Below, piece by piece: positions 7,770 to 13,541 of a stretch of DNA of 14,033 nucleotides (positions are counted from its first letter, which is position 1; every line of letters begins with the position of its first letter). The stretch spans positions 1-14,033 of the forward strand of contig JBEVEP010000404.1 in assembly GCA_040512755.1 (NCBI GenBank), in the 5' to 3' direction. This stretch comes from JBEVEP01 sp040512755. GTDB taxonomy: Bacteria > Pseudomonadota > Alphaproteobacteria > Rhizobiales > Rhizobiaceae. The notes under the pieces were generated by a model, which saw only the letters and a program-made list of their open reading frames with translations, searched no databases and was not told the origin of the DNA. Made by a program: the position numbers and the translations under genes.

Positions 7770-8426
7770 ATGACAGCCCAGAATGTATCCGCCGCCATTC
7801 GCCGCCGCGGCCTGATGCTGGTCCTGTCGTCTCCATCAGGCGCCGGCAAATCAACGATCGCGCGCACGCTCCTTGAGAACGATCCGGCTCTCAGTCTTTC
7901 GGTCAGCGTCACGACACGCCCACGGCGCGGCAGCGAGATCGAAGGCGTGCACTACCGTTTCGTTTCCGAGCGTGAATTCGAGCGCTTGCGGGATTCCGAC
8001 GCGCTGCTCGAATGGGCGGAGGTACACGGCAATTTCTACGCCACGCCGCGTGAACCTGCGGAACGGGCCATGGCTGAGGGGCGGGACATGTTGTTCGACA
8101 TCGATTGGCAGGGCGCCCTGCAACTCAAGGACAAGATGAGGGCGGATATTGTTTCGATCTTCATCCTGCCGCCGTCGATGAAGGAATTGAAATGCCGGCT
8201 GAAGCGGCGCGCGGAAGACCAGGAGGCGGTCATCGAGACGCGCCTAGCCAACGCCAAAGTCGAAATCGAGCATTGGCGCGACTATGATTTTATCGTCATC
8301 AACCAGGATTTGGATCAGGCCTACAACGAGGTCCGCGCAATCGTGACGGCCGAACGGCTACGCCGCGACCGCCGACCCGGTCTGTTCGACTTCGTGTCTG
8401 GTTTGCTTGACGAGAAGGTGGCGTAG
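7770..8426 (+). CDS. gmk: Guanylate kinase Gmk
   Basis: Gmk phosphorylates GMP (and dGMP) to GDP using ATP, an essential step in nucleotide supply. The 218-aa protein has the P-loop SSPSGAGKST (20-29), the GMP-binding segment SVSVTTRPRRGSEIEGVHY (conserved Ser and TTRPxR), the lid region HGNFYATPREP, and the DIDWQGALQL motif. The ending RRDRRPGLFDFVSGLLDEK is normal for alphaproteobacterial Gmk. The start lies 3 nt after the yicC stop, and its ribosome site (GGAGTAGGA) overlaps the end of yicC. It is the last plus-strand gene and converges on popZ. Confidence 0.97.
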   Translation: MTAQNVSAAIRRRGLMLVLSSPSGAGKSTIARTLLENDPALSLSVSVTTRPRRGSEIEGVHYRFVSEREFERLRDSDALLEWAEVHGNFYATPREPAERAMAEGRDMLFDIDWQGALQLKDKMRADIVSIFILPPSMKELKCRLKRRAEDQEAVIETRLANAKVEIEHWRDYDFIVINQDLDQAYNEVRAIVTAERLRRDRRPGLFDFVSGLLDEKVA

Positions 8427-8433
8427 GTGGCGC

Positions 8434-8484
8434 GCGCCGCATGCGAATGCGGCGCTCGTGACGCTCCTTTTTTCGACGGTCACG
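8434..8484. terminator. Convergent transcription terminator between gmk and popZ
   Basis: GCGCCGCAT (8434-8442) and ATGCGGCGC (8447-8455) form a perfect 9-bp stem closed by the GNRA-type loop GCGA, starting 7 bp after the gmk stop. A T6 run follows at 8468-8473, but 12 nt beyond the stem, so it is not a textbook intrinsic terminator. CGTGAC (8457-8462) and GTCACG (8479-8484) form a second stem around that T-run and reach the popZ stop. The 53-bp space between two converging genes supports a terminator role, probably for gmk and perhaps for both. Confidence 0.6.
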
Positions 8485-9223
8485 CGCCGCGGGCGACGCG
8501 TTCGATCTCCTCGCGAACAAGCCGTTCAACGAGCAGCGGCAGATTGTTGTCCAGCCAATCCTGCAACATGGGCCTCATCATTTCTTCGGCCATTTCATCG
8601 AAGCTCTTCTTGCGGCTAGCCGCAAAGGCATCCGACAGTTCACCGAATGCGGCAGCCACCTGACGGCCAGGCTCCTCGGACATTATAGGTGTCTTCGGCG
8701 ACTGGGCCTCCAGAGGTGAATAGGATGTGGCCTGTTGCAATTCGATCGTGTCCACGTTCGGTGCAGGATCGATCGCAGGCATTGTTGTCACCAGAGCCTC
8801 CGCCTCGAGATCGACTTCCGCCTCGATTTCGACTTCGGTGTCGAGATCGTCGGCAAGCTCGGCCTCCTTCTCCGGAAGTTCGTTGAAGGCGACTGCCTCG
8901 GCGGGAATATCTTCGATAGCTTCGAAAGCCGGTTCTGGTGGGCTCTCCAACTCAGCATCGACTGATTGGTTTGGGAGCGGGGGCTCCACCGTCTCCTTCC
9001 TGTCAAGACCAAAGTCACCCAGTTCCGGATGAAAAGACTCAACCTCGACCACTGAAACCGTGGATCGCTCCGTGTCGAGCGTCGTCTGGTGCTCCGGCTC
9101 CGCGTGTGCCGACTGCGCCTCGACCGCGCTGCGGTGTGTATCGCTGTCTTCGATTATTCGCCGTATCGATGCGAGGATTTCCTCCATCGATGGTTCGCGT
9201 TGTACGCTGCTTGCCTGTGCCAT
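8480..9223 (-). CDS. popZ: PopZ-like cell-pole organising protein (DUF2497)
   Basis: PopZ self-assembles into a hub at the cell pole in alphaproteobacteria, tethering the ParB-parS complex and cell-cycle regulators. The 247-aa protein has the family's three-part layout. A short N-terminal binding helix contains PSMEEILASIRRIIED. A long acidic, proline-containing, disordered middle (~30-180) is rich in Glu, Asp, Ala and Val. The helical C-terminal oligomerisation part contains FDEMAEEMMRPMLQDWLDNN and LVERLVREEIERVARG. The ATG at 9223 is preferred over the GTG at 9229 because GGCGGA then has proper spacing. The middle is longer than in Caulobacter PopZ, as is usual in Rhizobiales. Assignment rests on both conserved ends; polar function is inferred from the family. 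Confidence 0.85.
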   Translation of the reverse strand: MAQASSVQREPSMEEILASIRRIIEDSDTHRSAVEAQSAHAEPEHQTTLDTERSTVSVVEVESFHPELGDFGLDRKETVEPPLPNQSVDAELESPPEPAFEAIEDIPAEAVAFNELPEKEAELADDLDTEVEIEAEVDLEAEALVTTMPAIDPAPNVDTIELQQATSYSPLEAQSPKTPIMSEEPGRQVAAAFGELSDAFAASRKKSFDEMAEEMMRPMLQDWLDNNLPLLVERLVREEIERVARGA

Positions 9224-9224
9224 T

Positions 9225-9247
9225 GTCACATCCGCCGCCCTTGTGAC
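9225..9247 (-). promoter_or_regulatory. Hairpin enclosing the popZ ribosome-binding site
   Basis: Read on the minus strand, GTCACA (9247-9242) and TGTGAC (9230-9225) are a perfect 6-bp inverted repeat. The 11-nt loop AGGGCGGCGGA holds the ribosome-binding site, and the popZ ATG follows 1 nt after the stem. The stem could modulate translation or could be a protein-binding palindrome. Confidence 0.3.
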
Positions 9248-9398
9248 GAGTTAGCCGGAACCGCTCGCCTGGAAATTTGGTTCCGAATCAATGGCAAGCG
9301 TAGACGACAGCAGGAGTCTAGAGAATCCCCCTTCGTGACCCGCCAGAGCTTTCACACAGGATATAGCGATGGAATGCCCGCCGGGCACATCTTCTGGA

Positions 9399-10796
9399 TC
9401 AGCGGCCGTCCGGGGTTCTCAGCCCGAACCATTTGTCCTTGACGGCGTTGTAGTGCTCTTTCGGATTGTATTCGGCGACACTCAGGGAAAGCCGCGTGAC
9501 CGAAAGCGCGCCCGTCGCAGACAGGATCGCATAACTTGCGACGACCGCATCGCGTTCTGAACTCGCGAGATTGATCTGCGCGTCGATCACGTCGGCCTGC
9601 TGATTAAGCACGTCTAGCGTGGTGCGCTGACCGACATTGCGCTCTTCGATCACACCGTCGAGGGCGAGCTGCGCCGCGGCTACCACATCGCGGTTGGCAG
9701 CCACGCTCTGGAGAGCAGCAATGTACTGCGTCCAGGCTGATGTAACCGCCGCACGCACCTGATCCCGGCTGACGTCGACCTCAATTCGCGCCTGACCCAG
9801 CGATTCTTTGGACTGGCGGACAACGGCCGAGGCTCGTCCGGCTTGATAAATAGGAACGGTGAGCGACAGGCCCACACCGGCCACCCGCGTATTTCCGTTG
9901 AGCGCGTTAATGTCCGGCGAAACCTCACGAATGGTTTCAGAAGCGCCGGCCGTAGCGGAGAGCTGAGGCAACAGAGCGCCTTCTGCCGATTTGACCGAGA
10001 AAGCCGCGGCATCGACCAGATGTTCTGTCGCCAGAATGGCAGGGTGCTGCGCGGCAGCCTGATCTAGCGCCTGATTAAGGCTCTTCGGCAGGAGTTTGGC
10101 AAGTGCGGCTGCCGGGCTCAATGAACCGGGTTGTTCGCCCACCACCCGCGTGTAGATCGCTTCGCTTGACGTTACTTGCGCGCGCGCCGAAGCGAGCTGT
10201 GCTACCGCGGACGACCGGCTGGCCTCTGCCTGGGCGACGTCTGTACGCGTGCCTTCACCGACTTCGAATCGTGAGTTCGCTGCCCGCACCTGTTCGACCA
10301 GGAACGCCAGATTCCGCTCGCGGAGCACGGCGACCTGCCGGTCGCGGATAACGTCCATATAGGAAGTTGCCCCATCGAAGAGGACGTTCTGCTCCGTGTT
10401 GCGGAGGCTCTCGTCGGATGCTCTCACCTGCGCTTCGGCGGCGCGGACATTATTCCTGGTCTGAAACCCGTCGAAGATGGTCTGCCGGATCTCGACCCCG
10501 AACGATCCGACAACGAGATCGGTGGCTGTGTTTCCAAGCCCCAGTCCGAGCGGTGCATTGGTATGGGAATAGTCAAAGCTGGCCGAGGCCGTGACTGTTG
10601 GCCGGTAGCCCGATTTTGCAATCGCCACGCCCTCGTCGGTGACCCTTACGCTTGCGCGGGCCGAGTTCAACTGCGAATTAAGCTGATAAGCCTTCGCCAG
10701 AGCGCCACTGATCGTCTCGGCAAAGACCACTGTCGGGGTCAAAGAGAGCGCGGACAACACAACAGCCGCAAATACCTTCTTACGTACAGGCGACAC
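9399..10796 (-). CDS. tolC: TolC family outer-membrane efflux channel (BepC-like)
   Basis: The product forms the trimeric outer-membrane duct used by RND efflux pumps and type I secretion systems. The 465-aa protein starts with a signal peptide (KK, then AAVVLSALSLTPTVVFA; cleavage probable after Ala26). Two structural repeats follow, each with a strand segment and long helices: GYRPTVTASASFDYSHTN and AQVRASDESLRNTEQNVLFD in the first, LPQLSATAGAS and the GQRTTLDVLNQQADVIDAQ helix in the second. I use the GTG at 10796, with AGAGGGG just before it; the nearby ATG (10801) is out of frame. It lies 159 bp after the methyltransferase gene and 175 bp before popZ, all on one strand; this trio is common in Rhizobiales. 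Partner pumps are not encoded here. Confidence 0.95.
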   Translation of the reverse strand: MSPVRKKVFAAVVLSALSLTPTVVFAETISGALAKAYQLNSQLNSARASVRVTDEGVAIAKSGYRPTVTASASFDYSHTNAPLGLGLGNTATDLVVGSFGVEIRQTIFDGFQTRNNVRAAEAQVRASDESLRNTEQNVLFDGATSYMDVIRDRQVAVLRERNLAFLVEQVRAANSRFEVGEGTRTDVAQAEASRSSAVAQLASARAQVTSSEAIYTRVVGEQPGSLSPAAALAKLLPKSLNQALDQAAAQHPAILATEHLVDAAAFSVKSAEGALLPQLSATAGASETIREVSPDINALNGNTRVAGVGLSLTVPIYQAGRASAVVRQSKESLGQARIEVDVSRDQVRAAVTSAWTQYIAALQSVAANRDVVAAAQLALDGVIEERNVGQRTTLDVLNQQADVIDAQINLASSERDAVVASYAILSATGALSVTRLSLSVAEYNPKEHYNAVKDKWFGLRTPDGR

Positions 10797-10955
10797 GACA
10801 TTCCCCTCTTATCGGCGGAGCCTACTTGCAACACCGCTACCGCTCTGGTTCGCCCGGGCCGACACAGATTCAGCCTGGTCTGCAAGAGAATCGCCCCAAG
10901 ACGGTTAAATTCTCGTGCAGCATATGCTTTTACAACGCAAGTTTAACAATCGCGA

Positions 10956-11630
10956 TCAGAATTCGAAGGTGTAAGGCTTTTCGAAGCCGGGTAGTTGCGG
11001 AATTGCCGCATTAAAGGCCCTTCGACCGGTGACATTGCTGTGATCTTTCAAATAAACGCGTGCAACGCCGGCGTTGCCACGCCCTTCTACGGTAACCAGG
11101 CGGCCACCTTCCTTCAATTGCTCAAAAAGGCTCTGGGGCAGTTCATCGACTGCGCCGCCGACAAAGATGACATCATAAGGCGCGTTGGCGGGATGGCCGC
11201 CGGGCAGTGGGCCAGTGACAATAGCGATATCGTCGTAGCCGAGCTCCACCAGCGTCGCGGTGGCGCGCTCAGCGAGTGCAGGATCGCATTCGAGCGCGGT
11301 GACCGAGGCGGCGAGCTTCGAGATAACCGCCGCGGAATAGCCGGTGCCGCAGCCAATATCGAGGACCGCATCGCCAGGCTGAATTTCGGCGAGTTGCAGG
11401 AGCTTAGCAAAGGGCGAAGGCTCGAGCAGGAAGCGGGCAGGCCTTCCAGCCCCTGCTGGCGATATTTCGAGGTCCTCGTCGATATAAGCAAGCTGGCGAA
11501 GCCGGGCGTCGACGAAAGCTTCGCGTGGAACGGACCCCATCGCCAGGAGCACTGCCGGATTGGTCACGTCGGTGGTGCGGATCTGGCCGTCCACCATTTT
11601 CGTACGAAGTTCGGAATATTCGGCGTTCAT
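10956..11630 (-). CDS. Protein-L-isoaspartate O-methyltransferase-like SAM methyltransferase
   Basis: This 224-aa cytosolic Rossmann-fold methyltransferase belongs to the isoaspartyl-methyltransferase superfamily. The SAM-binding motif I is VLDIGCGTGYSAA (89-101), motif II includes VTALECDPALA, and post-motif segments are APYDVIFVGGAV and LKEGGRLVTVEG. In true Pcm enzymes a glycine-rich loop with QTIS-type residues precedes motif I and binds substrate. Here the equivalent stretch reads GRPARFLLEPSPFAKL, and the later TAA motif is replaced by GGAVDELP. The N-terminus (TKMVDGQIRTTDVT) fits the version found next to tolC in rhizobia. It would usually be annotated as Pcm, but repair activity is doubtful and its substrate is unknown. 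The ATG at 11630 has only a weak ribosome site (GGGAC). Confidence 0.85.
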   Translation of the reverse strand: MNAEYSELRTKMVDGQIRTTDVTNPAVLLAMGSVPREAFVDARLRQLAYIDEDLEISPAGAGRPARFLLEPSPFAKLLQLAEIQPGDAVLDIGCGTGYSAAVISKLAASVTALECDPALAERATATLVELGYDDIAIVTGPLPGGHPANAPYDVIFVGGAVDELPQSLFEQLKEGGRLVTVEGRGNAGVARVYLKDHSNVTGRRAFNAAIPQLPGFEKPYTFEF

Positions 11631-11691
11631 CGTCCCAGTCGGCCCGTCTCCGCGCGAAATGCGCTTTCCTCCGGTAGAACCGCACCGAACA

Positions 11692-11710
11692 GACGCTGGC
11701 CATCAGCGTC
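11692..11710 (-). terminator. Perfect hairpin downstream of the tRNA-Cys remnant
   Basis: GACGCTG (11692-11698) and CAGCGTC (11704-11710) form a perfect 7-bp stem with a 5-nt loop, starting about 10 nt past the CCA end of the tRNA fragment on the minus strand. It may be the original tRNA-Cys terminator. The T4 run lies before rather than after the stem, so this is tentative. Confidence 0.35.
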
Positions 11711-11720
11711 AGCGCGAAAA

Positions 11721-11773
11721 TGGAGGCCTCGCCCGGAATCGAACCGGGGTGCAAGGATTTGCAGTCCTCTGCT
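11721..11773 (-). tRNA. 3' half of a tRNA-Cys (GCA) gene: attachment-site remnant
   Basis: On the minus strand this reads as the 3' half of tRNA-Cys. The anticodon stem GAGGA/TCCTT encloses the loop CTGCAAA (11764-11758) with anticodon GCA. A perfect T-arm, CCCGG-TTCGATT-CCGGG, follows, then the 3' acceptor strand CGAGGCC, discriminator T and encoded CCA (11723-11721). The 5' acceptor strand (it should be GGCCTCG) and the D-arm are absent. Homology ends near 11773 and AT-rich sequence follows. A half tRNA next to an integrase gene is the classic footprint of an element inserted at a tRNA 3' end. The intact tRNA-Cys should lie at the far end of the element, to the right of this window. This copy cannot make a tRNA. 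Confidence 0.85.
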
Positions 11774-11805
11774 AGGTTTTGTTTTCATTGCGTTTTTTGC
11801 CACCA

Positions 11806-11824
11806 TGTCGCGTCATTGTCGCGT
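11806..11824. repeat. Two direct copies of TGTCGCGT, 11 bp apart, next to the attachment site
   Basis: TGTCGCGT occurs at 11806-11813 and again at 11817-11824, a period of 11 bp, about one helical turn. The pair fills the space between the AT-rich tRNA-proximal stretch (11774-11800) and the integrase stop codon. This position and phasing fit arm-type binding sites of a tyrosine recombinase or its excision factor. With only two copies visible this is an inference. Confidence 0.4.
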
Positions 11825-12936
11825 TCAACCCAAAAGCGCAGTCGCTGCTTCTTCGAGTTCTTTACTATCGTCACCACGCGGGAACAAGTGGCCGTAGACG
11901 TCCATGGTCATAACGATCGACGCATGGCCGAGCCGCTCCTGTACCACGTTCGGCGGCAGCCCCAACCCGCCGTCCTCCTTCCGGTTTATGCACCAGGACG
12001 CGAAGAAATGGCGCAGTGAATGCAGGCCGGTATATTTCGCATTTCCGTCTGCGTCGACAACACCGGCCTTCAGCATGGCAGGGATTAGTCCCTTGATGAT
12101 GATGTTGGTATGCGAGCGAGGATTGCCGTCAGGATTGGCAAAAACAAGATCGTGATTCGTCCTGACGCGCCATTCCCGAAGCGTATTGATTACCAGCGGC
12201 GGCACCGGAATCGTCCTTTCTCCCGCTTCGGACTTCGGCGGCCCGATCTCACCGAACTGGTCGGCCCGCTAGCGAACGTGGATCTCGCTTGCCCGGAAGT
12301 CGACATCGGGCCATCTGAGGCCGCGCAGCTCGGACGAGCGCATGCCGGTGAACACGGCTGTCATCATCAGGGCGCGCCAGTGCCCCTCCAGCACGCTGAT
12401 CAGCGCCTGCACCTCTGTGCGCGCCGGAATATCGACGCCGACCCTGAGCTTGCCCTTCTTGCGCTTCTCGGCCTGGCGCTCCTTGCCCTTGCGGCGGGTT
12501 CCGCGCATGTCCTTGACCGGGTTGCGGACGGTCAGCCCGCGTTCCTGCGCATCGAACAGGATCGATCCCAGCGAGCCGAGCACCTTGCGCACCATCGCCG
12601 ACGACCGGCCGTTCTCCCGCAGCATGTCCTGGAAGGCGCGCACCGCCGGAACGGTCAGCTTCGAGAGAAGTGCGCCGCCGACGAACGGCTCGATGTGGTA
12701 TTTCAGGTGTCTCCGGTACTGGTCGAGGGTAGAACGCTCCAGGCCGGCGCTCTCGCCGGACGTGATCCAGAGTTCCGCTGCTTCGCTCACGCTGACGCTG
12801 TCGGAATCGGCGATGTGGACGCCGTCCCGGATCTCCACCGTCGCGTTTGCCTCGAAGAGGTCTGCCTCCTTCCTGCGCGCGAAGGTTTTGAGCCGCCGGA
12901 CGCCCTCGCGTCCGTGTAGTTGACGATCCAGGCGGT
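11825..12936 (-). pseudogene. Tyrosine recombinase (phage-type integrase), inactivated
   Basis: This site-specific recombinase would have inserted and excised the element at tRNA-Cys. Read across its lesions it gives a near full-length rhizobial-type integrase: a core-binding domain (VSVSEAAELWI ... SSAMVRKVLGSLGSILFDAQERGL), a linker (GKERQAEKRKKGKLRVGVDIP) and a catalytic domain. All catalytic residues can be read: Arg in TGMRSSELRGL, Lys in KSEAGERTIP, HSLRHF (HxxR), LGHAS and the Tyr in DVYGHLF. Three lesions break it: an in-frame TAG at 12271-12269 where family members have Gln (HVRQRAD); a one-base shift near 12900-12910, with the family motif TAWIVNYTD readable only in another frame (12936-12910); and loss of the first ~20 codons. 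Sequencing error could explain single lesions but not the lost 5' end. Confidence 0.85.
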
Positions 12937-13324
12937 TTAGATCCCGCTCTCTTGCGACAAGAAAGGGGGTGGCCAAACAGATGACGCCACTAATCTTTTC
13001 TTCCAAGCCGAAGTCTGCCAGCGCCCGCAGCCCTACGTAGCCGCCGTGACTGTGACAGATAAGATAGTGGCGTGCCGAAGTGTATTCTTCCAGCCGCTGC
13101 TGAAGCTCAACTCCAAGCTTCTCTGAGGCTTTTCGTCGTGGCGTTGGCGAGTTTCTTCCCGTCCAATTGAAGGGAAACACCTTGGCCCGCTGCCCGAAAC
13201 ACTTGTTCAGCGCATCCGATATGGCCGAACCGGGTCGGATCCAAGCCGCATTTTTCGCCCACGTCCCGTGTACCAATGTGACTACGAACTGTACGTCTTC
13301 CCTGAGGTCTTGAGCTTGAATCAT
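12269..13324 (-). CDS. Chimeric frame: alpha/beta-hydrolase N-terminal half fused to truncated integrase
   Basis: A 351-codon frame starts at ATG 13324 behind GGGGGGA. Residues ~1-130 resemble a DUF676/PGAP1-type lipase or esterase: the oxyanion-region motif TLVHGTWAKNAAW, FNWTGRNS, and the nucleophile elbow CHSHGGYVG (probable Ser in HSHGG), then ICLATPFL. The catalytic Asp and His expected further on are missing. From ~GVRRLKTFARRKEAD (near residue 142) the sequence is integrase, ending at the amber codon in HVR-stop before the HxxR/H/Y catalytic part. The junction lies around 12937-12945; about 30 bases of integrase DNA are then read out of frame before a one-base shift restores its frame. 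Neither half can be enzymatically complete. It is most likely a pseudogene created by deletion, though a protein could still be made. Confidence 0.75.
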   Translation of the reverse strand: MIQAQDLREDVQFVVTLVHGTWAKNAAWIRPGSAISDALNKCFGQRAKVFPFNWTGRNSPTPRRKASEKLGVELQQRLEEYTSARHYLICHSHGGYVGLRALADFGLEEKISGVICLATPFLVARERDLNRLDRQLHGREGVRRLKTFARRKEADLFEANATVEIRDGVHIADSDSVSVSEAAELWITSGESAGLERSTLDQYRRHLKYHIEPFVGGALLSKLTVPAVRAFQDMLRENGRSSAMVRKVLGSLGSILFDAQERGLTVRNPVKDMRGTRRKGKERQAEKRKKGKLRVGVDIPARTEVQALISVLEGHWRALMMTAVFTGMRSSELRGLRWPDVDFRASEIHVR

Positions 13325-13541
13325 TGTCCCCCCGCCATTCTTCTTTTCGTGAGGGAAGTGTTGCTAAGGTGAAGAGCCAACCAGCACCGTTTTGTTCACG
13401 AGAAACATGATTTTAACACGGGCTGAGCCTTTGCCTGAATGAGCTTCTTCACATTTTGATTCAAGGGTATGAACCTTCCCCCCGGCTTCATCGGCAGGCG
13501 GGGTGGGGGTGGCAATGAGGGCCCCACCTGACGAAATGAAT
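13325..13541. other. 217-bp gap between helicase and hydrolase genes
   Basis: No credible gene is seen. It holds a GC-rich imperfect inverted repeat: ACCTTCCCCCC (13473-13483) against GGGGTGGGGGT (13500-13510), one mismatch and two G-T pairs. The repeat lies about 30 bp after the helicase stop and could be its terminator, although no T-run follows. A promoter-like site for the hydrolase frame is listed separately. Confidence 0.4.
13410..13418 (-). promoter_or_regulatory. Possible extended -10 element before the hydrolase-integrase frame
   Basis: The minus strand reads TGTTAAAAT, an extended -10 (TGn) with TAAAAT matching TATAAT at five of six positions, about 86 nt before the ATG at 13324. 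No clear -35 is seen 16-18 nt upstream. If active, it would transcribe the chimeric frame. Confidence 0.25.

Noticed and set aside
9225..9247. CRP/FNR-type binding site upstream of popZ
   Set aside because: The half-sites face the wrong way (TCACA before TGTGA) and the 11-bp spacing does not fit the TGTGA-N6-TCACA consensus.
10995..11897. 300-codon plus-strand frame across the methyltransferase gene, the tRNA remnant and the integrase end
   Set aside because: It crosses several unrelated features and is antisense to a conserved methyltransferase; no domain is visible.
12269..12271. Programmed read-through or recoding of the amber codon
   Set aside because: No stimulatory structure or recoding precedent is evident, and the gene has two other lesions, which points to decay.
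11721..13330. An intron or disrupted but splicable tRNA-Cys
   Set aside because: The matching 5' acceptor strand is not found within the window, the break is not in the anticodon loop, and the adjacent integrase explains the half tRNA better.
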